From Algibacter luteus (GTDB taxonomy: Bacteria; Bacteroidota; Bacteroidia; Flavobacteriales; Flavobacteriaceae), in NCBI RefSeq assembly GCF_900141715.1, contig NZ_FQYK01000005.1:265944-329943 (forward strand): 64,000 bases of DNA, given 5' to 3'. Under the pieces are notes generated by a model that had not been told where the DNA came from, did not search any database, and was given only the letters and a program-made list of their open reading frames with translations. How positions within the stretch are numbered: the stretch's first letter is position 1; each line of letters begins with the position of its first letter. This document shows, one piece after another, positions 17,131 to 25,055 of the stretch. The translations under genes and the position numbers were made by a program.

Positions 17131-18421
17131 CTTTTAGTTTTGCTTTTCTTTCTTCTTCCCAATGCTCCCTAACTTGTTCAAGGTAATCTTCTGTGGCTTT
17201 TTTATTGTACCTATGTAGTTGTTCAGGACTGCTATGTGTAGTTATGGTCATTATTGCTTTATCAGGCAATACGTTTAAGTGATTTGTAATAAATGACCTT
17301 CTACAGGTATGTGAAGAAATTAATAAGTGTTTGGCATAGATGCCTCTTTCATTCCTGTTAGTTTCCTTGTTTCTTAAATCTCCGATAATTTCCTCATCAA
17401 TATCTGCATTTTTGCAAATCACTTTTATTTCTTTGTTAAATAAATTTTCAAGGGATTTAGGGGTTAATTCAAATTCAGGTAACTTCCCGCCCCTTTTTTT
17501 GAGGATTGTTTTTATTTGTGGGTGTAGAGGTATTTTAACGGGTGCTATTGTCTTAACTGTGGCACTTATTAGCATATTATCGCCTACAATTTTTAGTCTT
17601 TCTATCTCGCTAAAATCACTTACCCTTAAACCTGTCCATAGTCCGATAATAAACAAATCTCTAATTTTGTCCTGTCTTTCATCTTTAATCTCTAATTCAA
17701 ATATTTTTTTTATTTCGTCTTTGTTCAAATAGGTATCCAGTGTTTCGCCTCTTTTAACATAAAATCTTCTGCTTTCGTATTCAGGGTTATACTTATAGCC
17801 TTTTGTTTTTATTTCATTACAAAACATTTTTACCTGACTTATATATTTATTTATAGTGGTTTTAGAATAACCGCCATCAATGGATAGAAAACTTACAAAT
17901 TTTGTGAAAAACTCTAAACCAATGTCAATATGTTTAAGTTTAGTCTTATGCTTGGTTTCAAATTCTTTTAATCGTGTAGATGTTGTTTTGTATTTTCTAA
18001 TTGTTTTTATGTTAATAGGTTTTCCTGTATCGGGATTTATTCTTGAATTTGATTCTTCTATATAGTTGTCTATAAAAGGTATAAAAAACACTGTTGTGTC
18101 GTTTTCGTCCGTGGGTCTATTGTTAAATTTATTTACAGTATTGTCAAGCCATTGCTTAGTAATCAGTTCGCCTCTTGCTTCCGATTTGTTATATTCAGAT
18201 ACTATAGAGGTCTTTAAATCCTCTAACCTTTTAGTTATATCTTCTTTGTCCTCAATGTGTTCAGCAATGCTCTTAAAACGTTGTAGTTTGTTGTTCCAAT
18301 GGTTTGGATTTATAAGCAATCTTATTTTAGATACTTCGTCAAAATCCTTGCTATGATAAAACCTAACATAAATGTGGGATGGGTTTTTCTTTCCTTTTAC
18401 TATAAATCGTATTGATGCCAT
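17123..18421 (-). CDS. Tyrosine recombinase/integrase of the element
   Basis: A 432-residue phage-type integrase. The N-terminal part (about residues 1-100) is an arm-binding domain of the Bacteroidota type (IYVRFYHSKDFDEVSKIRLL). A SAM-like core-binding domain (about 110-215) and a catalytic domain follow. Catalytic residues visible are Arg266 (WTGLRVSDF), a likely Lys290, His371 and Arg374 (HTCRRSF), His396 (THSS) and nucleophile Tyr405 (HRYNKKA). It lies next to attR and reads away from it, so its promoter overlaps the right arm-type site. The upstream CDS boundary is clear: ATG at 18421. It would catalyse integration at, and excision from, the tRNA-fMet 3' end. Confidence 0.93.
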   Translation of the reverse strand: MASIRFIVKGKKNPSHIYVRFYHSKDFDEVSKIRLLINPNHWNNKLQRFKSIAEHIEDKEDITKRLEDLKTSIVSEYNKSEARGELITKQWLDNTVNKFNNRPTDENDTTVFFIPFIDNYIEESNSRINPDTGKPINIKTIRKYKTTSTRLKEFETKHKTKLKHIDIGLEFFTKFVSFLSIDGGYSKTTINKYISQVKMFCNEIKTKGYKYNPEYESRRFYVKRGETLDTYLNKDEIKKIFELEIKDERQDKIRDLFIIGLWTGLRVSDFSEIERLKIVGDNMLISATVKTIAPVKIPLHPQIKTILKKRGGKLPEFELTPKSLENLFNKEIKVICKNADIDEEIIGDLRNKETNRNERGIYAKHLLISSHTCRRSFITNHLNVLPDKAIMTITTHSSPEQLHRYNKKATEDYLEQVREHWEEERKAKLKVI

Positions 18422-18456
18422 TTTTTTTATTGTCTTTCTATAGCTAATATATAAAA

Positions 18457-18480
18457 TCTTCCCGAAATATTCCCGATTAT
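18457..18480 (+). promoter_or_regulatory. Candidate integrase arm-type site, right
   Basis: TCTTCCCGAAA, then TCCCGATTAT, with the same 11-base CCCGA periodicity as 8015-8038. It lies 36 bases upstream of the integrase ATG, so occupancy could also repress the integrase gene. Confidence 0.5.
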
Positions 18481-18602
18481 TATGTAATTACTTGAATTTT
18501 TGTGAAATTTAAAGAAACCCATTAAGACAATAAACTCTTTATATATAAGGCTTTTAAGATGGTTTTTGAAATTATCTGAAATCTATTGAATTTCATTGTG
18601 GT

Positions 18603-18622
18603 AGTCCAGTTCCCGCTACTAA
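18603..18622 (+). repeat. attR: direct repeat at right end of the integrative element
   Basis: Identical to 7953-7972. Only the tRNA 3' end is duplicated; no tRNA body precedes it. Confidence 0.93.
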
Positions 18623-18628
18623 GAGAAG

Positions 18629-18659
18629 AACCAAATACATTTACGTATTTGGTTTTTTT
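18629..18659 (+). terminator. Intrinsic terminator, probably the original tRNA-fMet terminator
   Basis: AACCAAATAC/GTATTTGGTT form a 10-bp perfect stem with a six-base loop, followed by T residues. It lies 7 bases after attR, where it would directly follow the tRNA in an uninterrupted chromosome. Confidence 0.88.
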
Positions 18660-18690
18660 ATGCTTAATATTTTCTACTTTAAACGTATTT

Positions 18691-19716
18691 CTATTTTGGA
18701 GCAGAAGATTCTCTAACAACCAATTCAGCATCCAGAATAATCTTATTCAAGGTTTGCTTAATTGTTTTTTTATTCTTGTAATTCAAGAAGGTTAAAGCGG
18801 CTTGTTTGCCAATTTCCTCACTATGCTGATTGATACTTGTAATTGAAGGTGTAACCATTGCAGTGAAAGGTTCGTTACCAAAACCAACCAACGCAATATC
18901 TTCTGGAACTTTTATTTGTAATTCGTTCAGTAATTGAAGAGCTCCTAGAGCAGCGTAGTCACTGGCAATATAAACAGCATCGGGTCTGTTTTTGAGTTTT
19001 AATAATTGCTCCATTTTTTGCCTTCCGTCTTCTATAGTGAGGCTGCTTTCAATAAGGAGTTCATTATCTAAAGGAAGATGATGTTTTTTCAAGGCATCAA
19101 CGTAACCTCTAATTCTATTATTAAAAATTCTGGTATGTTTATAACCGCCAATATGTGCAATTCGTTTTCTACCTTGTTTAACGAGATGTTCTACAATAAC
19201 ATGACTGCTTTCATAATCATTAATTCCAATATAATCTACGTTTAAATCGTTCTCACCGCGATCAAAAAGTATTAAAGGGATACCTTTAGCCTTTACTTTT
19301 TCATAAAATTCTAAATCTATAGTTTCATTAGCCATTGAAGCTATAATCCCATCAACTTGTGTAAATAATAAAGTATCTATGTTGTTGCATTCCTTTTTAT
19401 AGGATTCGTTTGATTGTGTTATTATAATATTATATCCTTCTTTATTTAAAACTTCTTCTATATTTTGAATCACCGAAGAAAAAAAGTTGCTATTGGTACG
19501 AGGTACAATAACACCAACTAAATTACTTTTACCTTTTCGCAATGCACTAGCAAGATGATTGGGCTGATAATTTAAGTTTTTTGCTACTTGTCTTACTGCT
19601 TTTTTAGTTTTTTTGCTAATTCTAGAGTCGTTATGAAGCGCTTTAGAAACCGCAGCAGTAGAGATATTTAGCACATTTGCAATATCTTTTATAGTAGTTT
19701 TCTTTTTAGTATTCAA
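18691..19716 (-). CDS. LacI-family transcriptional regulator of the KDG/KDPG operon
   Basis: A 341-residue protein when started at TTG 19716. The N-terminal LacI HTH (TIKDIANVLNISTAAVSKAL, then NYQPNHLASAL) is followed by a periplasmic-binding-protein-like effector domain (VGVIVPRTNSNFFSSVIQ, then AVYIASDYAALGAL). The frame is open to an ATG at 19785, but a perfect promoter for this strand (19747-19777) lies within that extension. The ATG would therefore be outside the transcript. One operator overlaps the transcription start and a second precedes the divergent kdgK, so the protein probably represses itself and the catabolic operon. The inducer is likely 2-keto-3-deoxygluconate or a related uronate product, by inference from the target genes. 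Confidence 0.85.
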   Translation of the reverse strand: MNTKKKTTIKDIANVLNISTAAVSKALHNDSRISKKTKKAVRQVAKNLNYQPNHLASALRKGKSNLVGVIVPRTNSNFFSSVIQNIEEVLNKEGYNIIITQSNESYKKECNNIDTLLFTQVDGIIASMANETIDLEFYEKVKAKGIPLILFDRGENDLNVDYIGINDYESSHVIVEHLVKQGRKRIAHIGGYKHTRIFNNRIRGYVDALKKHHLPLDNELLIESSLTIEDGRQKMEQLLKLKNRPDAVYIASDYAALGALQLLNELQIKVPEDIALVGFGNEPFTAMVTPSITSINQHSEEIGKQAALTFLNYKNKKTIKQTLNKIILDAELVVRESSAPK

Positions 19717-19728
19717 TTTTTTTATATC

Positions 19729-19750
19729 TTTGCTTAATCGTTTAAGCAAA
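19729..19750. promoter_or_regulatory. LacI-type operator 1 (over the regulator's own start site)
   Basis: Perfect 9-bp arms TTTGCTTAA and TTAAGCAAA around the centre TCGT. It overlaps the -7 box and predicted transcription start of the regulator gene. Confidence 0.8.
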
Positions 19751-19777
19751 TGTAATGTATTTATTGTTTGAATCAAA
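19747..19777 (-). promoter_or_regulatory. Promoter of the LacI-family regulator gene
   Basis: On the minus strand, TTTG (19777-19774), exactly 19 bases, then TACATTTG (19754-19747). This is a full Bacteroidota consensus and fixes the start of translation downstream of about 19740. Confidence 0.8.
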
Positions 19778-19817
19778 ATCTTCAATACATTAAAGGTTTT
19801 GGTTTTATTTTTAATTT

Positions 19818-19839
19818 TTTGGTTAAACGTTTAAGCAAA
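19818..19839. promoter_or_regulatory. LacI-type operator 2 (in front of kdgK)
   Basis: TTTGGTTAA-ACGT-TTAAGCAAA: the same 22-bp pattern as operator 1, with one mismatch between the arms and a different 4-base centre. It lies 32 bases upstream of the kdgK ATG. Confidence 0.8.
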
Positions 19840-19870
19840 CTAATTAATATTTTAAATAAGAATTAAACAA

Positions 19871-20917
19871 ATGGGTAAAGTAGTAACATTTGGAGAAATC
19901 ATGTTAAGATTAGCTCCTCAAGGATTTTTAAGATTTTCTCAAGCAAATAGTTTTGATGCTATTTACGGAGGAGGTGAATCAAACGTAGCAGTATCGTTAG
20001 CAAACTACGGTGTAGATGTAGATTTTGTAACACGTTTACCAAAAAATGATATTGGTGAATGTGCCATGATGGAAATGCGCAAAAGAGGCGTTGGTGTTGA
20101 TAAAATTGTATGGGGTGGAGATCGTTTAGGTATCTACTTCTTAGAAACTGGTGCCGTATCTAGAGGTTCTAAAGTAGTTTATGATAGAGCACATTCTGCC
20201 ATTGCAGAAATTAAGTCTGGAATGATTGATTGGGACGCAGTTTTTGAAGGTTGTGAATGGTTTCACTGGACAGGTATTACTCCTGCTATTTCTCAAGGAT
20301 CTGCTGATGTGTGCTTAGAAGCTGTAAAAGCTGCAAGTGCAAAAGGAATAACTATTTCTACAGATTTAAATTACAGAGCAAAACTTTGGAAGTATTGTGA
20401 TGCTGCTCATAGAGAAAAAGTAATGACCGAGTTAACATCGTACTGTGATATTGTTTTAGGAAACGAAGAAGATGCTGAAATGCACTTTGGTATTAAACCA
20501 GAAGGAATTACTGTTCAAACTCAAGGGCACGATGTAAAAGCTGAAGCTTTCTTATCGGTTTGTGAACAAATGATGGAAAAATTCCCAAGAGCTAAAAAAG
20601 TAATTACGACTTTAAGAGGATCTATTTCTGCTTCTCATAATACATGGGCGGGTGTTTTATATGATGGTAAAACATTATTCCAAACACGTCAGTATCAAAT
20701 TACAGATATCGTTGATAGAGTAGGTGGAGGAGATTCATTTATGGGAGGTTTAATCTACGGATTATTAAAATACCCAAAAGATGATCAAAATGCTTTAGAT
20801 TTTGCTGTAGCTGCTTCATGTTTAAAACATACTATTAAAGGTGATGCCAACTTAGTAACAGTTGCCGAGGTTGAAAAACTTATGGGTGGTGATGCTTCTG
20901 GGCGTGTTGCTAGATAA
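19871..20917 (+). CDS. kdgK: 2-keto-3-deoxygluconate kinase (PfkB family)
   Basis: A 348-residue sugar kinase that would convert 2-keto-3-deoxygluconate (KDG) plus ATP to KDPG. PfkB features are the N-terminal GEIMLRLAP block, the GGGESNVAVSLANYG substrate-binding stretch, and the C-terminal anion hole with catalytic Asp in DRVGGGDSFMGGL. KDG specificity is inferred from family resemblance and above all from the KDPG aldolase gene in the same operon. The first gene of the operon, it is preceded by a LacI operator and followed 45 bases later by the phosphofructokinase gene. A second, clearly related kinase lies at 28123. Confidence 0.88.
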   Translation: MGKVVTFGEIMLRLAPQGFLRFSQANSFDAIYGGGESNVAVSLANYGVDVDFVTRLPKNDIGECAMMEMRKRGVGVDKIVWGGDRLGIYFLETGAVSRGSKVVYDRAHSAIAEIKSGMIDWDAVFEGCEWFHWTGITPAISQGSADVCLEAVKAASAKGITISTDLNYRAKLWKYCDAAHREKVMTELTSYCDIVLGNEEDAEMHFGIKPEGITVQTQGHDVKAEAFLSVCEQMMEKFPRAKKVITTLRGSISASHNTWAGVLYDGKTLFQTRQYQITDIVDRVGGGDSFMGGLIYGLLKYPKDDQNALDFAVAASCLKHTIKGDANLVTVAEVEKLMGGDASGRVAR

Positions 20918-20962
20918 GCATCTAATAAAACATTTTTATTTTAAAATAACCTTTAAAGACTC

Positions 20963-22180
20963 ATGAAAAAATCGATTGCAATTATTTGCGGAGGCGGTCC
21001 AGCTCCTGGTATCAATACCGTTATAAGTACAGTAGCCAAAACTTTTTTAAAAGATGGTTACGAGGTAATTGGTGTTCATCATGGGTATCAAGGATTACTA
21101 TCAGACGATCCAGAATTGAAGATTTTCGATTTTCATCATGCCGATCGTATTTTTAGCCGTGGTGGTTCTACTTTAATTATGAGTAGATTTAAACCCAAGG
21201 ATAGCGACTTTAAAGCTGATTTTTTTAAAAAACATAATGTAAAATTATTGGTAACTATTGGCGGCGATGATACAGCATCAACCGCCAATAGATTAACCAA
21301 GTATCTTCAATCTCAAGATTTAACGGTTTCGCATGTTCATGTTCCAAAAACTATCGATAACGATTTGCCTTTACCTGATAGAAATCCAACTTTTGGTTTT
21401 CATACAGCTAAAGATGAAGGTGTTCGTATAGGAAATACGGTTTATGAAGATGCCAGAACTAGTGAAAACTGGTTTGTTGTATCTGCTATGGGGCGTTCAG
21501 CGGGTCATTTGGCTTTTGGCATTGCTTCGGCTTGTCATTTTCAAATGATGATTATTCCAGAAATGTTTGATAAAACAACCATTACTTTCGAAAAGCTCAT
21601 TAACTTGATTGTGTCTTCAATAGTAAAATGCAAAATTGAAGGCGTAGAGTATGGCGTTGCTTTGGTAAGTGAAGGTGTTTTTCATTTTATGGAAGAGGAA
21701 GAAATTATAAACTCCGGAATCAATTTTACTTATGATGATCATGGACATCCTGAGTTAGGAAATGTAAGTAAGTCTCATATTTTTAACTATCTTTTACAAT
21801 TAAAATTAAAAGAGATCGGGCTAAAAGTTAAATCAAGACCAGTAGAACTTGGTTATGAATTAAGATGTTGTAATCCCATTGCTTTTGATTTAACATTGTG
21901 TACGCTTTTAGGAATAGGCGTTAAGAAATTATTTGACCAAGGTATATCTGGTTGCATAGTTAGTGCAAATTCCAAAGGAGATATAACACCTTTATTTTTA
22001 AAAGATTTTGAAGATGAAAATGGCAAAATACCTCCAAGATTGGTAGATATTAATTCGGATATGGCACAATTATTCATTAACAATTTGTTCTATATTCAAG
22101 AAAAGGATTATGAAAAAGCTAAAAAATATGTGCCAAACCCCGAGGCATATGATTTTAAGAAAATATTAAACTGGAACTAA
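20963..22180 (+). CDS. 6-phosphofructokinase family enzyme with PPi-type active site
   Basis: A 405-residue phosphofructokinase. The nucleotide/phosphate loop GGGPAPGINTVIST lies at the N-terminus. GGDDT is at residues 100-104, where ATP-dependent enzymes have GGDGS; the extra Asp103 blocks ATP and marks PPi-dependent enzymes. PKTIDND at 128-134 includes Lys129, also a PPi-type residue, and catalytic Asp132. AMGRSAGHLA is the fructose-6-phosphate-binding block. PPi-dependent enzymes are reversible and can run towards fructose 6-phosphate. Eighteen bases separate it from the KDPG aldolase gene, and it shares the LacI-controlled promoter. Its exact phosphoryl donor should be treated as predicted. 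Confidence 0.82.
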   Translation: MKKSIAIICGGGPAPGINTVISTVAKTFLKDGYEVIGVHHGYQGLLSDDPELKIFDFHHADRIFSRGGSTLIMSRFKPKDSDFKADFFKKHNVKLLVTIGGDDTASTANRLTKYLQSQDLTVSHVHVPKTIDNDLPLPDRNPTFGFHTAKDEGVRIGNTVYEDARTSENWFVVSAMGRSAGHLAFGIASACHFQMMIIPEMFDKTTITFEKLINLIVSSIVKCKIEGVEYGVALVSEGVFHFMEEEEIINSGINFTYDDHGHPELGNVSKSHIFNYLLQLKLKEIGLKVKSRPVELGYELRCCNPIAFDLTLCTLLGIGVKKLFDQGISGCIVSANSKGDITPLFLKDFEDENGKIPPRLVDINSDMAQLFINNLFYIQEKDYEKAKKYVPNPEAYDFKKILNWN

Positions 22181-22198
22181 AAATTAAAAAACAATAAA

Positions 22199-22867
22199 AT
22201 GGCACAATTTTCAAGATTAGAAGTGGCACAAGCAATGAAAGATACCGGAATGATTCCTTTATTCTTTCATAATGATATAGAATTAAGTAAAAAAGTATTA
22301 AAAGCATGCTACGATGGTGGTGCGCGTTTAATGGAGTTTACAGCACGTGGTGATTTTGCTCATGAAGTTTTTGGAGAGTTAACTAAATATGCAATTAAAG
22401 AATTACCTGGAATGATTATGGGTGTTGGTTCTGTTACCGATGCAGGACAAGCATCATTGTATATGACTTTGGGAGCAAACTTTATAGTAACACCAGTATT
22501 AAGAGAAGATATTGCAATTGCATGTAATAGAAGAAAAGTACTTTGGTCTCCTGGTTGTGGTACATTAACTGAAATTACTAGAGCTGAAGAGCTAGGATGC
22601 GAAATTGTAAAATTATTCCCTGGCGATATTTATGGGCCACAATTTGTAAAAGGTATAAAAGGACCACAACAATGGACCTCTATTATGCCAACAGGTGGAG
22701 TTTCTCCAACTGAGGAAAATTTAAAAGCTTGGTTTGATGCAGGTGTAACTTGTGTTGGAATGGGATCTAAATTAATCTCAAAAGAAATTATTGCTAACAA
22801 AGACTATGCAAAACTAGAGAAAGATGTAAAAGCTGCTTTAGCGATTGTTAAATCTGTTAGAAAATAA
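22199..22867 (+). CDS. eda: KDPG/KHG aldolase
   Basis: A 222-residue class I aldolase that would split KDPG to pyruvate and glyceraldehyde 3-phosphate. The catalytic Glu region is LMEFTARGD near residue 45. The Schiff-base lysine is in CEIVKLFPGDIYGPQF, and MPTGGVSPTEEN forms the phosphate-binding loop. Its length is normal for the family. It is the last gene of the operon with kdgK and the phosphofructokinase, and a terminator follows. In flavobacteria this trio commonly serves uronates released from alginate or pectin; no polysaccharide lyase is present in this window, so the sugar source is an inference. Confidence 0.92.
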   Translation: MAQFSRLEVAQAMKDTGMIPLFFHNDIELSKKVLKACYDGGARLMEFTARGDFAHEVFGELTKYAIKELPGMIMGVGSVTDAGQASLYMTLGANFIVTPVLREDIAIACNRRKVLWSPGCGTLTEITRAEELGCEIVKLFPGDIYGPQFVKGIKGPQQWTSIMPTGGVSPTEENLKAWFDAGVTCVGMGSKLISKEIIANKDYAKLEKDVKAALAIVKSVRK

Positions 22868-22888
22868 TAGTAGTAGTTAATTAAGTTT

Positions 22889-22921
22889 AAAAGAGTCACA
22901 TGAATTGTGGCTCTTTTTTTT
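22889..22921 (+). terminator. Intrinsic terminator after eda
   Basis: AAGAGTCACA pairs with TGTGGCTCTT (one G-T) around a short loop, followed by eight T residues. Confidence 0.85.
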
Positions 22922-23022
22922 GTTTTATTCAAATTTTAACCATGGTTTGTAATGCCTTCGTCATTAGAAACTATACTTTATCATGTCGCATTATTTTTCT
23001 TTTTTACTCTATATAATTTTGC

Positions 23023-23030
23023 TACATTTG
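23023..23030 (+). promoter_or_regulatory. -7 box of the FKBP gene
   Basis: TACATTTG matches TAnnTTTG and lies 23 bases before the ATG. Confidence 0.55.
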
Positions 23031-23053
23031 GCATCGAATAAAAAATTTTTAAA

Positions 23054-23758
23054 ATGAAAATAATGAAATACTTAAGTCTTACAGCGGTGTTAATTTTTCT
23101 AGTATCCTGTAATAAAAATGGTGCTGCCCAAAAGCCTATTAAAACAGAATTAGATTCAGTGAGTTATGCCATTGGAATGGATGTTGCTAAAAATGTAAAG
23201 GCAAGTTTTGATGATTTTGATAATGACTTGTTTATTCAAGGATTTAATAATGTCATTGATTCAACTGATATATTATTAGACCAGGCCGTTGCGCAACAAG
23301 TAGTAAGAACATATTTCCAAAACAAACAAAAGGAAGAAGCCGTTAAGCGTCAAGAAGAAGCTCTAAAAAATAAAGAAGAGGGTGAAAAATTCCTTTCTGA
23401 AAATAAAACAAAAGATGGTGTTGTAACTACTGAAAGTGGGTTACAATATATGGTTCTTAAAGAAGGAACAGGTGAAAAACCTACTACCGCATCAAAAGTA
23501 AAAGTGCATTACCATGGTACTTTAATTGACGGAACTGTATTTGATAGTTCAGTTGATAGAGGTGAGCCAACTGAGTTTGGAGTAACTCAAGTGATTAAAG
23601 GTTGGACAGAAGGTTTACAATTAATGCCAGTTGGATCAAAATACAAATTTTTTATCCCAAGTGATTTAGCATATGGTGGTAACCCAAGACCAGGTGGGGC
23701 TATTAAACCGAATTCAACTTTAATTTTCGATGTAGAATTACTAGAAATAGTAAAGTAA
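23054..23758 (+). CDS. FKBP-type peptidyl-prolyl cis-trans isomerase, lipoprotein
   Basis: A 234-residue lipoprotein (MKIMKYLSLTAVLIFLVSC, Cys19). An FKBP N-terminal dimerisation domain (SVSYAIGMDVAKNV, then a charged helix KQKEEAVKRQEEALKNKEEG) precedes a C-terminal FKBP domain (about residues 130-234). The latter contains VKVHYHGTLIDGTVFDSS, VIKGWTEGLQLMPVGSKY and IPSDLAYG. The layout is that of FkpA/Mip-type periplasmic folding factors. A second in-frame ATG three codons on is an equally possible start. It stands alone between terminators. Confidence 0.9.
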   Translation: MKIMKYLSLTAVLIFLVSCNKNGAAQKPIKTELDSVSYAIGMDVAKNVKASFDDFDNDLFIQGFNNVIDSTDILLDQAVAQQVVRTYFQNKQKEEAVKRQEEALKNKEEGEKFLSENKTKDGVVTTESGLQYMVLKEGTGEKPTTASKVKVHYHGTLIDGTVFDSSVDRGEPTEFGVTQVIKGWTEGLQLMPVGSKYKFFIPSDLAYGGNPRPGGAIKPNSTLIFDVELLEIVK

Positions 23759-23779
23759 AAAAGATATTATTACATAATA

Positions 23780-23818
23780 AAACAGTCGTTTAACATAAGT
23801 TTAAACGACTGTTTTTTG
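23780..23818. terminator. Bidirectional terminator between FKBP and a small minus-strand gene
   Basis: AACAGTCGTTTAA and TTAAACGACTGTT form a near-perfect stem, with T-rich sequence on one side and A-rich on the other. Confidence 0.88.
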
Positions 23819-23823
23819 TTTAG

Positions 23824-23967
23824 TTAGTTATCTAGTTCGTCTTTTTTCTTGCCACCCATCATAAATTTGATTAGAAACCCAACCAGTGTTAGGCAAACAA
23901 TTCCAAAAACGGCAATCATTATGGCGCCATTAGTCCAGCTATAAAGAGAAATAAATTGAGCTATCAT
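23824..23967 (-). CDS. Small membrane protein of unknown function
   Basis: A 47-residue frame from ATG 23967. It has one strong hydrophobic helix (AIMIAVFGIVCLTLVGFLI) followed by a short basic-acidic cytoplasmic tail, KFMMGGKKKDELDN. It ends 6 bases before the shared hairpin terminator. Composition and placement look like a genuine flavobacterial small protein, but I do not recognise a named family. Confidence 0.6.
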   Translation of the reverse strand: MIAQFISLYSWTNGAIMIAVFGIVCLTLVGFLIKFMMGGKKKDELDN

Positions 23968-24091
23968 AATTTAAAATTTTCAGCTAAATTAATACACTTC
24001 ATGATGAGTAAATATGATTTTTATCAGATATTTAAAATGAAATAAATTGGTTTTAAAGTCAATAGATAGCGCAATTGATAATCCAAGGTTG

Positions 24092-24099
24092 TAACTTTG
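24092..24099 (+). promoter_or_regulatory. -7 box of era
   Basis: TAACTTTG matches TAnnTTTG, 22 bases before the ATG. Confidence 0.55.
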
Positions 24100-24121
24100 T
24101 AGTCTTAAAAAATAAAATAAA

Positions 24122-25003
24122 ATGAACCATAAAGCAGGTTTTGTAAATATTATTGGAAATCCGAATGTTGGTAAATCTACATTAATGAATGCTTTTGTTG
24201 GAGAAAAACTTTCTATTATCACATCAAAAGCACAAACAACAAGACATCGAATTTTAGGAATTGTAAACGGAGATGATTTTCAAGTAGTTTTAAGTGATAC
24301 TCCCGGCATTATAAAACCAGCGTACGAGTTACAAGAGTCTATGATGGGCTTTGTAAAATCTGCTTTTGAAGATGCCGATGTACTTATTTACATGGTGGAA
24401 ATAGGTGAGAAGGAACTAAAAGATGAAGCGTTTTTTAATAAAATCACCAATTCCAAAATCCCGGTTTTATTACTTCTAAATAAAATAGATAAGTCAGATC
24501 AAGTACAGTTAGAAGAGCAAGTTCAGTCATGGGCTGAAAAAGTTCCCAATGCTGAGATTTTTCCAATTTCTGCCCTAGAAGGATTTAATGTTAAAGAAGT
24601 ATTTAATCGCATTATCGAATTACTTCCAGAATCGCCCCCATTTTATCCAAAAGACCAATTAACAGATAAGCCAGAACGTTTTTTTATTAATGAAACCATC
24701 AGGGAAAAGATTCTCATTCATTACAAAAAAGAAATCCCTTATGCAGTTGAGGTTGATACTGAAGAGTTTTTCGAAGAAGAAAAGATAATTCGTGTCCGAT
24801 CGGTAATAATGGTTGAAAGAGAAACTCAAAAAGGTATTATTATTGGACATAAAGGTTCTGCATTAAAACGCGTTGGAGTTGAAGCTCGTAAGGATTTAGA
24901 GGCTTTTTTCGGTAAACAAATTCATCTTGAACTATACGTTAAAGTAAATAAAAACTGGCGTAGTAATCAAAATCAATTGAAGCGTTTTGGTTATAACCAA
25001 TAA
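24122..25003 (+). CDS. era: GTPase Era
   Basis: A 293-residue GTPase that binds 16S rRNA and assists small-subunit assembly. The G1 loop GNPNVGKST is near residue 12, then G2 around TTRHRILG, G3 DTPG and G4 NKID. The C-terminal KH domain contains IIGHKGSALKRVGVEARKDL, which contacts the 3' end of 16S rRNA. Length and order are standard. It is single, with its own promoter; the next gene is a lipoprotein 52 bases downstream on the same strand. Confidence 0.95.
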   Translation: MNHKAGFVNIIGNPNVGKSTLMNAFVGEKLSIITSKAQTTRHRILGIVNGDDFQVVLSDTPGIIKPAYELQESMMGFVKSAFEDADVLIYMVEIGEKELKDEAFFNKITNSKIPVLLLLNKIDKSDQVQLEEQVQSWAEKVPNAEIFPISALEGFNVKEVFNRIIELLPESPPFYPKDQLTDKPERFFINETIREKILIHYKKEIPYAVEVDTEEFFEEEKIIRVRSVIMVERETQKGIIIGHKGSALKRVGVEARKDLEAFFGKQIHLELYVKVNKNWRSNQNQLKRFGYNQ

Positions 25004-25055
25004 GCCGTATTAATCTCCTCATGTAAGGTTTTCGAGGTAGTAACGACAAATTTGC

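Noticed and set aside
18603..18622. A second tRNA-fMet
   Set aside because: Only the 3' 16 bases of the tRNA plus 4 bases are present; no D arm or anticodon arm precedes it. It is the attR repeat.
19717..19785. Longer LacI-family protein starting at ATG 19785
   Set aside because: A full consensus promoter on the same strand lies inside this extension and the residues do not resemble the usual N-terminus, which begins just before TTIKDIA.
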